Source of the DNA: Letharia columbiana
Taxonomy: Eukaryota; Ascomycota; Lecanoromycetes; Lecanorales; Parmeliaceae
Direction: 5' to 3'
Assembly (NCBI RefSeq): GCF_014066305.1
Contig: NW_023501136.1
Location: 1-64,000 of the forward strand
Length of the DNA stretch: 64,000 nucleotides
Part shown: piece after piece, positions 22,582-33,179 of the stretch
Layout: each line of letters starts with the position of its first letter
How positions within the stretch are numbered: position 1 is the stretch's first letter
Position numbers and translations under genes: made by a program
Notes under the pieces: generated by a model
What the model was told of the DNA's origin: nothing
The model's input: only the letters and a program-made list of their open reading frames with translations
Databases searched by the model: none

Positions 22582-23985
22582 ATGTGTCGGGTCAGGTTCG
22601 GTCTCACCGGCATTTACTTCGATTCATTGGAGCCGAGCCGGCCTCGAGAAGAGTTCTTCCAGCCATTGATTGCCGCTATTCCTCCTGTGGCCCAGAACAA
22701 GCAACGGGTTGTTGTGCCTGAGGCGATAGATGGTGGAGTAATTAAAGAAAAGGTTGTACTAGAAACGCGACTTTCGAAGAACGACGAAGATGGTATTGCC
22801 AAAAATCCTAGTGACTCATCGTCATCATCGAGAGATGAAGAGGGTTGTCGCTTGGCAAAGAATGCAAAGACAAATCTTGCATTTGTAGAGAATAAGCGAG
22901 TACAGGACTCGTCATCATCTTCATCCTCATCATTGCCGTCGTCGGCGTCGTTATTACCACTGTCGTCGCCGCCATCAACCAGTGACGAAGACCAGATTCA
23001 CGAACGGGCAAACAGTAAAGCCAGCGTCCAAGCGCCCAAGCCCCCGAAGCCAACTAATTCGCGGACAACACAAAGGTGCAACGACAAATCATCCAAAAGG
23101 CACACCTCCATACCCCTCGGAGGACTGACTAAAGCTCCTCCTGCTAAGAGAGTCAGGTTTGCGATGGATGTGCAAGAGAGGATTATACCGAGCGAGGACG
23201 TGAACGACACCTCAAGCTCACATTCCTCTGACGACTCTTACACCGACCCTCCTTCTTCGACAGAACCATACGATGCCTTCGCTGGCTATTATCGCACATC
23301 GGGCGCTTCAAGATCCCATCGCATGAACGGACGAATCGCCGGGTCGAAGACGCGATTCCCAGCAGAAGAGGAGATTAAGATTGATGGTGCCGATGGTTTC
23401 CTTGATAGCGAAGATGGCAGTGAGGTTGACGTTCAAGGTCTCCCGGTCAGAGGACGTCCGCCGAGGACCGTACGAGCAGCCGGAAAAGGTCACCCCCCGG
23501 ATCAACGACATCATCGGAACAGCTCAACACCACTTGCTCGATCGAGGCACTCTAGCAGAGTCGTGGACCACTCTCGGGTTACGGCTGGCGGACTGGAGAG
23601 CAACGTCAACGGTAGGTTACATCTAGAACAGTCTCATGCGAGCCAAAAACAACCTGTGTCACCGCTCCGTTCAGGGCAATCACGCTATCCAAAACTGCGG
23701 TCTGGCAAGAACCTTCCTGAGCCCATCTTTGTCGTCAGGCCAAGATTCCTATCGGATGCTAAGGAGAAAGGGAAGCCTGCCGAGTTGTTAAGTGGTAGCG
23801 GATATAGCAGGCCCATTTCAATGAATGAATACGAGGGTACGAAGACCTCACCACCCCGTCCTACTCGGGTCAAGGCTCCAAAGAGAATCAAGGCCCCCAA
23901 ATACCGGCCCCCTTCAGTCAGCGACGACCTGAAGAAAGATGTCGAGTTCGATGAAACTTCAGGCCTGCTAATCCGGGACGTTTGA
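22582..23985 (+). CDS. Disordered protein with RVxF-like motif
   Basis: Single open frame of 467 aa from the first ATG (MCRVRFGLTGIYF). It is rich in Ser, Pro, Arg and Asp with poly-Ser runs (DSSSSSSSSLPSS) and no recognisable globular domain, so it is probably intrinsically disordered. Near residues 190-200 the sequence AKRVRFAMD matches the RVxF docking consensus for protein phosphatase 1, embedded in a Lys/Pro-rich basic patch. A second similar string, RVRF, lies at the extreme N-terminus. Basic patches (RPTRVKAPKRIKAPKYRPPS) near the C-terminus could bind nucleic acid or act as nuclear signals. The tail ETSGLLIRDV ends 63 bp from the convergent zinc-knuckle gene, so the 3' UTRs overlap. 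Family unknown; a missed 5' exon is possible. Confidence 0.65.
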   Translation: MCRVRFGLTGIYFDSLEPSRPREEFFQPLIAAIPPVAQNKQRVVVPEAIDGGVIKEKVVLETRLSKNDEDGIAKNPSDSSSSSRDEEGCRLAKNAKTNLAFVENKRVQDSSSSSSSSLPSSASLLPLSSPPSTSDEDQIHERANSKASVQAPKPPKPTNSRTTQRCNDKSSKRHTSIPLGGLTKAPPAKRVRFAMDVQERIIPSEDVNDTSSSHSSDDSYTDPPSSTEPYDAFAGYYRTSGASRSHRMNGRIAGSKTRFPAEEEIKIDGADGFLDSEDGSEVDVQGLPVRGRPPRTVRAAGKGHPPDQRHHRNSSTPLARSRHSSRVVDHSRVTAGGLESNVNGRLHLEQSHASQKQPVSPLRSGQSRYPKLRSGKNLPEPIFVVRPRFLSDAKEKGKPAELLSGSGYSRPISMNEYEGTKTSPPRPTRVKAPKRIKAPKYRPPSVSDDLKKDVEFDETSGLLIRDV

Positions 23986-24048
23986 TCTTTGGGATAGGTA
24001 TGCCTTCCAAACTGTTGAGAAGTAAAATATTTACTCTCCACCCTCGTT

Positions 24049-25082
24049 TCAGTAGTCTAACGATGATTTAGATCTCTTCGCAGGCCTACCATGCCAGTCC
24101 TTGTTCCTTCGCTTCCCTTTATGTGGACAGTCCCTCTTGGCATGACCTTTCTCGCCGCACGAATAGCACTCCATGTCCTGCTTGCTGCTGCCACCTGGTT
24201 TGCCTCCACCCCCACCGCCCCCTGAAATAGAGAATAACCTGTTCAGTTTCACCTCTTTGCTTCGTCTTTGCTCGGCCAGACGTGCTAGCTCAGCCTTTTC
24301 AGTTATCCGCTGTTGTTTGCGCTGGTGTCGCTCGTCATTGGCGCGCCTTGTGGCCTCCTCTTGCGATGCACGGAGCAACTCTCTTGTACCAGCAGGATCA
24401 TCACTTTCTTCGCCGTCCTCCTCTTCGCTGGCTTCGAAGTCTTTCTCGCTGGACGACGAAGATTCATCGGCTACGCCATATTGTCGCTTCTAAGCATGCA
24501 AGATTCTGTTAGCTGAAGACATAATTTAAAGGATTATCATCAACATGTGGAAATTGAAGACGATGACAAAACGTACCTCCAATTCTCGATTGAACTTTCC
24601 GAAACTCCTCCGCCCTACCATAGCAGGCCTCCAAGCTTCTTGGTCAGTCTCAGAGTATCCAGCTTTAGCAACCCGTAGCCCTCCTACACCATTCCCTTCT
24701 TCTCCATTCACAGTACTCAGAACCCATTTCGTTTCTCCAGCCTCCTCTGCTAGTCTCTCAATTGCTTTCTCCGTCTTCTCTTCCTCCTCAGTCAAAGCGG
24801 TTTGCATCAGCTGTAGATCAGAAGGTGGTGTGGCTGTCGAAGATGGAGCAGCAGATACTTTCTGGCGTTTGGAAGGGGGAGTATCTGGGGTGCGGGGCTG
24901 CGATTGAGGCGTGGAAGGAGGAGTAGAGGCTGCAGCACGTTGCATGAACTGAAAAGCCGAAGATTAATGGGACAATCTAAAAGCAACCGAAGAGTAAAGA
25001 CAGAGAAGAGTACCTTCATCGTCATTAAGCGGGAGGACATGGTTTTTGAAGGGCGTGCTTGTGGAGGGTTTTGGTTGGACAT
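24049..25082 (-). CDS. CCHC zinc-knuckle protein
   Basis: Exons 25014-25082, 24577-24948 and 24049-24489 give 293 aa. The order is a Pro/Thr-rich N-terminus (PPSTPQSQPRTPDTPPSKRQ), a Glu-rich coiled segment (EEEEKTEKAIERLAEE), a conserved-looking stretch EAWRPAMVGRRSFGKFNREL, an acidic Ser/Glu region, and a long basic coiled coil (RRANDERHQRKQQRITEKAE). A Gly-rich linker and one CCHC knuckle CYSCGEKGHAKRDC near residue 260 follow, then a Lys/Arg-rich tail ending SSLDY. A single knuckle with basic flanks suggests RNA or single-strand DNA binding in the nucleus; this is inference. I do not recognise a named orthologue. Confidence 0.8.
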
Positions 25083-25356
25083 TGTGACAGCTACGTTACG
25101 CTATGACCTATAATGATCAGCAGTGAACGGACTCATTAAATTCGGTACACGACCCACCGAAGCTCTATTGTTTATGTCGTAAATCATCATAGCAAAGTGC
25201 TGAGAGCAGGAATTTGATCCAATGCGGAGACTACCAGTAAGTATAGAATGGCAGGTGAGCCGAGGCGTGTAACTTCAACTTCGATACTTGGAAACCATCG
25301 CTTTTATGTTAATCACCATCCTAAAGAGTCGCGGACCGCAAACATCATCTGCCAAC

Positions 25357-26143
25357 ATGTTTGCACCTATTCGGGGCGCTTGGATATCCTCAATCCATCC
25401 CCGTCTACATCCCCGTCTCTTGCCTCTCCGCTCATATTCCACTAGCGACAGGACCTCAGACCGCGTCCCCACCAACGACCCTTCACCACCAAAGCCCGTC
25501 CAAAACGTCTCCGACTCGAACGCCGTGCCAATCTCACCTCAGGGTCTACGTGATTCGGACCGCCCGTTGCAGGAGATGCCGGAGGACAGCGAACGGCAGC
25601 GGGTGATGCAGGCGCCGAACAGGAAAGACGTGTGGAGCAGGAGTCAGCAGCCAAGGGAGAGGGCGATGAGCGGTCCGAGGTTTGAACAGACGATCATGGA
25701 GTATCAAGTGTGTTCCATCAATGCAGGAGACTCCATTTCGGTCTAAGAGGGCGGTGTTGAGGGACTGGCTGACGGAAACTGCGTAGCCCCAACCGGAAGC
25801 AGCCATCAGTCTCATTCACAAGCAGCCCGTAAGATGGACCAAGACAAGGACTGTGTCCTGTGATGGAGGTGGAGGGCCATTGGGACATCCGAGGATTTTC
25901 ATTAACGTGGACAAGCCTCAGATCTGCTGGTGTAGTTACTGTGGCCTGCCCTTCGTAAGAGCCCCTCTAAGAGATCGTGAGTACTCGAATTCAAACACTG
26001 ATTCTCAATGGTAGGCACATGAGCATCACCGGAAGCTTCTTCAGAGTTTACCATCTACAACTTATCCGCTGGAACCTGTGGGACATCCAGCAGAGGTGCC
26101 GGAGTCGCAAAGGGTCAATGATGAGCCCTTTGGCCAGCGGTAA
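25357..26143 (+). CDS. Complex I subunit NDUFS6/NUMM
   Basis: Accessory zinc-binding subunit of mitochondrial NADH:ubiquinone oxidoreductase. Exons 25357-25707, 25787-25954 and 26015-26143 give 215 aa. The start MFAPIRGAWISSIHPRLHP is a basic, hydroxylated presequence. The zf-CHCC core reads CDGGGGPLGHPRIFINVDKP then CWCSYCGLPFAHEHH, supplying the Cys/His zinc ligands. The second intron falls exactly after GLPF. A frame starting upstream at 25288 is open, but the Met at 25357 begins the targeting peptide. The extension after the zinc motif (PVGHPAEVPESQRVNDEPFG) is Pro/Glu-rich. Housekeeping gene with no sign of damage. Confidence 0.92.
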
Positions 26144-26948
26144 CGTTATTCATGTACATAAATATTTTTGTACATTGTATATCCGAATTTCGCAAAGCCT
26201 TTTACATCGATTTCGGCATGACGATCGCTCGTGTCTTCCGTTTGCATGAAGACACCATGGCTGGAGACAAAACAGCAACTGATAATAAAGAAAAAATGTT
26301 ATCTTTCTACAGGCCTAGTCATGGACCTCACTGGGTAGAATTGGGCGATCATAGCGAATATCTAAACACATGGAGTGCTGGAAGCGGTTTGCATATTGGT
26401 CTGTACATCCCGATATCAGCTCTCCAGCTCTCGCTCAACGCTTGCTTTTATGTTTTGAATGATGAGCTTGCCAGCCAACTAATCGCTCAACTTGTGGTAA
26501 AATACCTCACCACCCACCCCTGTCGTACTTTAGACCCGTCCATGCCCAACACACGCCAGATACGCCATGTCTGTGACCGCGACGAAATGCTGTGAGCAAA
26601 AGGGGTATCGTACACTCGCATGGTCGTTCACCACTCTTCAGCTAGTATTTAGAAGTCATCGTCTTTATGCTCTTCTCGGCCCAGGGGGATTTCAATTCTA
26701 AAAATTCCAAAAACCCCTCCTGCACTCGCATTAATATCGTAGGAGACTTTATGATGGGCGTTCATCTTTGTATCCAATGGTTTTGTGCACTTGAAAGTAC
26801 TAGCGACAAAGGCTCTTGGAAACGGAAAGGATGTGATCTGCAAGGGCCATTGGATGTTCAATTTGCAGCTAAGCATAGGAGTTGATGTGGGTGTGTCGAT
26901 TTGGACGTATGTACGCTTGCCGGAATGACAAATTGTAGAGGATGGTGA
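26144..26948. other. Convergent intergenic region
   Basis: Lies between two convergent 3' ends. A 147-codon plus-strand frame (26152-26595) starts 9 bp after the NDUFS6 stop, with ordinary composition but no family resemblance; I do not call it. Confidence 0.4.
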
Positions 26949-28774
26949 TCATTTCACCCATGGTTTAGAAAAACCTCCGTGCATGATTTCGAGTCGTAGC
27001 ATTATAGTGCATGGCTTCATTCCTTCCCGGCAATCATCCTCACATTGCTGTTCAATGGCCCGCAGGACTCTATCTCTCCGAGCTTTGAGTTCATCGACTA
27101 TCCTCAACTCCGCTTTGGCAGACAATAGTGGAGCGACCTGATCGAAGGCAATTTTCGATTCAATCTCTGTGTGTATCGTCTCTGATTTCTGGGGACCAGC
27201 CTCCTCTACGCGATTCTTTAATGGAAGAATTTTGCGCTCCGCTTTTGGTGATAATGCTCCTGAGAGACTTGATCGTTGCTTTTTGAGGGGTGGTTTGTGA
27301 TTATGGTACTTTGCGTCACCTGTTCCAGGTATCTTGACCTGGCTGATCTGTGGTGATGAGTTTCGTCGTTTGAGCAATGTCTGATCTTCCGCGCTGGCAG
27401 GTACAGGTTCTGACGGCAGACTTGGCTGAGTGGATGGTTCGATCTTGATGTTTATTGGTGGAGTACGCGCCTGGGAATGGTAAGAAGGTGACTCTGGACT
27501 GGTACGTTGATTGCGAAATCTACAGAAAACATCAGTACATTAAATGGGATGTAAGAAATGCAAGATTTCACTGGACCTCAGCCGTCGCAGGTTTGAAAGC
27601 AAGAAACAGAGCACGGACATGATCGGTTGAGAATTCGATGGCTTCACAAAACACCAGATTGACATGGGGTTTTTGGTAAATTCAAGACTCACGCTGTTGT
27701 AAATCTGCATTCCCTGCCAAACTTCTCGCATTGGACACACTTTGGCTCTGCAGGGTCGCACTTTATCTTCTTCTCTCTGCAAGTCGTGCATGCAATTGCA
27801 AGACGCTTGCGTGGCTTGCCGGCCTTCGTAACACCCCACTGCGCATTGACCTCCTCCCCATCGATGATCTTTTTACAAGTCGTACCATCCTCGTATACCC
27901 AGCTGGGACCTTGTCCTGGTACGTCTGTCTCTCCCACCACACGCGCCATTGGTTTGACGCTATTCTCCGCGGCTTGTGGGCTTTGTTCGTGACGCGATAT
28001 AGGGGCTAATGACATGTCGTAGTCGCTGGGATGTTCTTGATAGTATTGAACAAGAGGATTCATCGGCATTACCTGTTGAGGCTGAGGAGTATCCAATGGA
28101 GGATTTGGTGGTGGAGCATGATGGTTTTGTTGTGCAACAGAGTACGAAATTTGCGGGGGTCGTTCGGAGTAAGCGGGATAGGAGGTTGGATAGGAAGTTG
28201 CGTTTGAGCCTTGGTGGGAAATGTATGGTGATGCTGGAGGCTGCCGACCCGAAGGGCTGTACCCAAGGTCGTCTCCCAGGACCTTAGTGCCTATCGAGGT
28301 TTGAACTTGCGGAGGCAATGGGGGCTGAGGAAAGCTGCTTTGATAGTGATACTGTGGGACCGGAGCTGGTTGATCGGGGACTGATCGGGGAGCGGAAGGC
28401 AGACTCGAGGGTCTTTGGGACAGGTTGGCATCGTGCTGTGGTGGATACTGAGATGGTTGAATATCCGAGGATGGTGGGAAAAAGAGTTGGCGAACGGGTG
28501 GCAGTTGCTTATGGGGGGATGACTTGGGCTGCTCACTGTACACAGGGCTGGTTGTTCTTGGTGGTTTTCTCGACTGGCTTATAGTATTGTATCGCATCGG
28601 CTCTGTAAAACCAGGACTAGTGTCACTGCCAAACTGCAGCCTTTCTGGTGGAGGCAGCTGGTATGTCGTCATGTTCGTTCGCGTTTCGTCAACGGGAAGT
28701 TGCTGCTGCTCAGGCTCCTTGCCATCGAGGATGGGTAGAATTCTACCAAACGGTCCGATGTACGTTCGTGACAT
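26949..28774 (-). CDS. Zn2Cys6 transcription regulator, Pro/Gln-rich
   Basis: Exons 27693-28774 and 26949-27519 (a long 173-bp intron) give 550 aa from MSRTYIGPFGRIL; an open frame upstream begins only with TTG. The first ~260 residues are Pro/Gln/Ser-rich and disordered, as expected of an activation region. A conserved-looking block WVYEDGTTCKKIIDGEEVNA, then WGVTKAGKPRKRLA, precedes the binuclear zinc cluster CTTCREKKIKCDPAEPKCVQ...C near residues 328-355. The cluster is therefore internal, not N-terminal, and the gene lacks the usual fungal-specific transcription factor domain. The C-terminal 190 residues hold a Lys-rich segment and a predicted coiled coil (ELRIVDELKARRDRVLRAIE). This layout is reminiscent of RosA/NosA-type developmental regulators as I recall them, but I am not sure. 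Nuclear DNA-binding protein. Confidence 0.85.
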
Positions 28775-29736
28775 AGGATCATCGGGAAATGGAATGGCGG
28801 GTAAAGGCCTGAGAGACGTGTATGTCTTCCTTGACAATCACCAGAACCCTACAACGACGGCTCACCCACAAGTCGTAGGAATATGGATATTGTGCAGAAT
28901 GCGGGGACAGCTCATTATTCGTAATGTAGATCATGTGCGAGCTGGATCTTTCATGTGCCGTGATGATCGTGAACCTTGCCCTGACTCTACCGCATTGAAA
29001 CAAAGCAGAAGAGCTCAAGAAGCGTCACGTAGAGCACCATCTAGCCATCTTGATGGCGGAAGTCGTGGATTGTGTTACACCCAATTTTCCGCTTGAGGCG
29101 GCCGCTTTCCCTTTTCTTGTCGCCCAAAGAACGGTGCGGCGGCCGGGGAAATACACAGACACTGACTCCCAGAACGCAGCGGAGGAAAAGGAGCAACAGG
29201 TATGGTGAAGAGAAGCACGCACGCTCTGATGTGATAGGAAGCAAGCGAAATGGGGAGAATCGAGCCGTTTGAAAATCTCCGTGCAAGGTACCAAATGGGC
29301 GGGTCAAGGCTAAAGCAAGCCTGGAGTGTAGAATTCAATGACTTGCTCTCAATTGAAGAGTTCAAGGTTGCCTACATGCTACTGCATATGCAGCTTGCAT
29401 GAAATTTGCAATTTTTCGCGAGTTTGGGCTACCAGTACCACAGAATTGCCAGCGGTCCGACTTCCGACCCTCTATTTTGAGCAACAAGATGGTTTTCTCA
29501 CCAAAGACGTGCAGGATTTAAAGATGCAGAATCTTTGGTCAATGTCATATCGACAACAATCGGAAATATTTCTCACCTCTAAGTCGTGTACCTACTCTGA
29601 AGAGCCTAGACTCTCCTAGTGCTAGGCGCTTATAGTGATCTTCCACTACGGTACCTTAGTCTTGACGATCCATCTCTCCCTCTCTCTGCTTTCCCGGTTC
29701 CCGGCATGTCACAGGTGTGGTGGGTGACTAGCGACC
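28775..29736. other. Promoter-side intergenic region
   Basis: About 960 bp upstream of the zinc-cluster regulator. Many short frames on both strands, none convincing. Long 5' regions are common for regulators. No distinctive element seen. Confidence 0.45.
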
Positions 29737-30531
29737 ATGCCTTCTTCTAACTTAAAGGTACTTTATTCCGATGACAACTTCAATAGCTCGAGTACTATCA
29801 TTAATGCTGAGGCGATCCTAATTAACTCGCCGACGTATTGCAATTGGTTGTCCACAAGTGAGCCCGCCACTTTGTCCACGGGTCTGAGCCACCTCCACTA
29901 CGAGTGTGAGACATTGCGGGTTTGGGTGGATGGCATTTCAATCTACCTCTTCTGCGTTATTATGACTGAGAGAATGTGTGCATCAAACATTCTCGAAAAT
30001 AAGATACCTAGCATGATCATCCTCGCACTACATGTCTTTCAGGCTTTGCCGCTTACTCTTCACATCTGCTTCTTTCTACCACAAGGACATGAAAATGCAG
30101 GAATCCGCTTCCGCGGGGAAGATGGATGTTGCTTTTCACCCTTTCCATTCATGCGCTTGTACGAGTGCGCCGCCTCTCAACGAAAGTCTCCCATGGAGAG
30201 CGCTGACTTCATGCAGTATTCCTCGTGCACGCCGATGCGATGCTATGTTGAATTTACCGATGATGGTAGAGTATATAAATGTTCAACTATTGCCGCTGGT
30301 ACTTATACTTTTTTGGTGAATGCAATGGTCTTCCTCCTCTATGATTCTACACCTCTTGCTCATGGAGAGATCAACTGCGATTGGTATTTGGGGAGGCGTA
30401 CCATTTTCAGAGACTTTGAATTCTACCTTCTTGACTGCATGTGCATGTGCAGTCGCCGCTCGTTCAATTCTTCGCCTATTTGTATGGATCGCGAAGACGA
30501 TTCTCATATGCGCGCTTCTCGTAAATCATGA
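29737..30531 (+). CDS. Unrecognised 264-codon open frame
   Basis: An intronless frame from ATG. Translation is Cys- and Ser-rich and mildly hydrophobic, with one stretch near residues 88-110 (IPSMIILALHVFQALPLTLH) that could be a membrane segment and another near 190-205. No domain recognised. Codon use is not clearly that of the neighbours, and a second long frame overlaps it, so it may be a chance frame or an orphan gene. Confidence 0.3.
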   Translation: MPSSNLKVLYSDDNFNSSSTIINAEAILINSPTYCNWLSTSEPATLSTGLSHLHYECETLRVWVDGISIYLFCVIMTERMCASNILENKIPSMIILALHVFQALPLTLHICFFLPQGHENAGIRFRGEDGCCFSPFPFMRLYECAASQRKSPMESADFMQYSSCTPMRCYVEFTDDGRVYKCSTIAAGTYTFLVNAMVFLLYDSTPLAHGEINCDWYLGRRTIFRDFEFYLLDCMCMCSRRSFNSSPICMDREDDSHMRASRKS

Positions 30532-32008
30532 GTAAGGCACTCAAGATTGATATCGCAAAAGATCGACATCGGATGGAACCTAGACCTCCATTGCCTCGCT
30601 AGAGTATCTGATTGGCGCCGCAGCCCAAGATGCAAAGCGGAGAATTACTTGTTGCCGGATGCCTCCGAGTACCGTTATGCCTGATGAAACGCACGGAGGA
30701 TAAAAAAGCACCGGGTACAGGCATCCCCACGTCCTGCAAGCAACCGCGCCTGTAACAAATGGCGAGAAAATCCAGCCGCTAGGTTCACCATCGAACGGTA
30801 TGGTCACGGAGGATATCACGCTTAAAGTTTTTCCAGAACCTGCACCATTGTTGAACGCTTAATTCCATTCTGACATCTAGTAGGCTATTTCGTCACTCAG
30901 AAGCTTTCAACTTCCCCCCACAAGGAAGGGCCGTCTAGTTGCCAGACGGCAAGTCTACGTCTGAGCATATGAGAGCGAAGATAGCGGAAGTATATTTTCA
31001 TCTTGCTTTTATGTATTGGTCCGCTAACGTCTCATTCCTGTATTGGCGTCATTGTTTCCTGCACCATATATCGAACTCAGATCTGCAACCTCGCAAGCGT
31101 GTTGGAACTTGGAACCGACTATGACCGAGCACTGCTAGCAGATATACTCTAGAATGAAAGCCCTCGTCTTCATCATTGGGGGAACTTGTAACTTCCTCCC
31201 GTGGCGTTAATTAACATCCGTTCTTGTGTACTTTGTTGACGCATAAGGTAGACGTGGCAATGCAGGTTCATGCAGAGAGGAGCTAGCCTCACGTAGGACT
31301 TGATAAAAAGTAGAGAGGGTAAGAGAGCGGGAGATTAGGTCTCTAAGAAGCTTCATTGTAATGGTGGCAGACCCCCTTTCGCCCGTAATGGAAGTATGAG
31401 AGTCCCCAGTCGGCCTGCCACCACTAAGGTCTCTATTATAACAGACAGAGCTTGGAATCAGTCCCTGCACCTTAAATCTAGTAAGGAGGGGCGATGGTTG
31501 TAACAAAGGCGTTGAGCCGTGAGGTTCAGCGCTCTGTGGCCGCAAGCTCACTTGTCTCAGGCTCGGCAGGGTACGTAGAAGTAAGCTGAAATTAGGGCAG
31601 GCAACTTGCTAAGCAGGCTTTGAGACAGTACGGTTCGCTCTGTCTGTGTCAAACGAGGGGCAAAGAAAGGATTAAGAATGAGACGGCACGACAGCACAAG
31701 TACAGGTTTCAAGCCGGAAGAAAAGAAGGTTGTAGGGACGTTGCAACGGCTGCTTGCTTCAAGTCTTGCAGCGTCCCTACCGGAATAAGCACTGGGGAAC
31801 TCTGGTCTCCGGCTAGAGTACCGTCAGTTGCACTGCAATAGAAAGAATTACGCTGCGCTGCACATTTGCGTTCCATCCTCGTTAGGGTTTTGCACTGCTT
31901 CAACTGCCGCATTCTTAGATACACGTTCCACTTGGATAAGCACCGTGCCGTGGCAAAGCCGTGCAGTTTCGAGGGTGGGAATATAGTGACTGATCTTGCA
32001 ACGCGCAA
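30532..32008. other. Gene-free 1.5 kb with a hairpin
   Basis: No protein family recognised in any frame. The only structure noticed is a 15-bp inverted repeat at 31732-31780. Confidence 0.5.
31732..31780. repeat. Imperfect hairpin, 15-bp stem
   Basis: Arms gtagggacgttgcaa (31732-31746) and ttgcagcgtccctac (31766-31780) pair at 14 of 15 positions around a 19-nt loop. It lies about 230 bp before the nucleotidyltransferase-like gene. It could be a transposon end remnant or a transcript structure. Confidence 0.7.
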
Positions 32009-32983
32009 ATGGGTGGGCATGCCTTTACTACTGGTGCTACGGATGGCCCATCGCCACTATCGACACCGCGGATGCCTCCGGACATCTACTTCGTGCTACG
32101 CGATCAATACTTGCAGCTTCTCTCAAGCGTTTACACCCAAACTGCAACGCCGATTGAAGCGCCGGAGAAGGCATCATACGGTGACATTGACATACTCGTC
32201 ACTCTTCCAAAATCCACATCCACCTCAGCTGAATCTCTCGCGAAAGTACTAGGAGCCGAGAGGATATTTACCATTCTTGGATCCCCTACCACATCCTTTG
32301 CTCTCCCGTATCCCTACTTGCCAAACAACTACGTCCAACTCGACTTACATCTCTCCCGGCCTGAAACCTTTCACTGGCAGCTTTTCCATCAGTCCCACGG
32401 CGACCTGTGGAGCCTGCTTGGAACGACTATTCGCCCGTTTGGTCTCACACCCAACGATGCAGGCCTTCATGTGCGAATTCAGGAAATCGAGGACTTGAAC
32501 AGGAAAAAGGCTTTGCTGTTCTTGACGTGCGATCCGGATGCCGTACTCGAGTTTCTTGGTCTCAACACGGACGCCCACAAGCGCCCTTTTGAGAGCGTCG
32601 AGTCAATGTATAGATATGTCAGCGGATGCCGATTTTTCAGCGACGAGAGGTATGCGAGAGGCGAGCGGAAGGCTAATGATCGGAAGAGGATGGTCCAAAG
32701 GGAGTTGTATAGGGTATTTATTGAAGATTGGCTGCCCGAAAATGCGCATTTGGTTGGACAGCAGAAGGAGAAAAACGCACAACTCTCGCGTGAGGGTGTC
32801 CTCCAAGAATCATTGAGCAGATTTGGTAAAAGAGAAGAATATGAGAATCGAGTTGAAGAATGGAGGAAGGAGAGAGAGGAGTTGCTAGCAAAGCAAGAGG
32901 GAAGACAAATACGAAAGGCGGATGCAGCGGAAGTAGAGGAATATGCATCTGCATGGATGAGTTGGCTGAACCGCAGTGCATGA
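32009..32983 (+). CDS. Nucleotidyltransferase-like fungal protein
   Basis: Intronless, 324 aa from MGGHAFTTGATDGP; the stretch TPRMPPDIYFVLRDQY near residue 20 is typical of a conserved fungal family. SYGDIDILV (about 57-65) has the GxxDxD-like acidic pair of DNA polymerase-beta nucleotidyltransferases, and VQLDLHL (about 112) could give the third Asp. A Lys/Glu-rich coiled coil (REEYENRVEEWRKEREELLA) occupies the C-terminal third. I infer a protein with the NTase fold, possibly RNA- or nucleotide-modifying, but the Gly-Ser motif expected before the first Asp is not obvious, so it may be catalytically altered. Single exon, no damage; its stop is 197 bp from the convergent aminotransferase gene. 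Confidence 0.75.
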   Translation: MGGHAFTTGATDGPSPLSTPRMPPDIYFVLRDQYLQLLSSVYTQTATPIEAPEKASYGDIDILVTLPKSTSTSAESLAKVLGAERIFTILGSPTTSFALPYPYLPNNYVQLDLHLSRPETFHWQLFHQSHGDLWSLLGTTIRPFGLTPNDAGLHVRIQEIEDLNRKKALLFLTCDPDAVLEFLGLNTDAHKRPFESVESMYRYVSGCRFFSDERYARGERKANDRKRMVQRELYRVFIEDWLPENAHLVGQQKEKNAQLSREGVLQESLSRFGKREEYENRVEEWRKEREELLAKQEGRQIRKADAAEVEEYASAWMSWLNRSA

Positions 32984-33179
32984 AATTGGCTGTTGGCTTT
33001 CCATTTGGAGTTGAAACACTGCACGGAGATGTTGTGTGTTTTGCGGATACCCGCGTCATCTGTCTGAAGCTGCTCAAGATCATGCTCGTCATCCATCTTC
33101 TCATTCTCACATCGAAGGCAGCAAGCCCACCTTGCCACGCCCTCGTTCATCTCATCCTGCCTTATCTCGACGATCCAGC

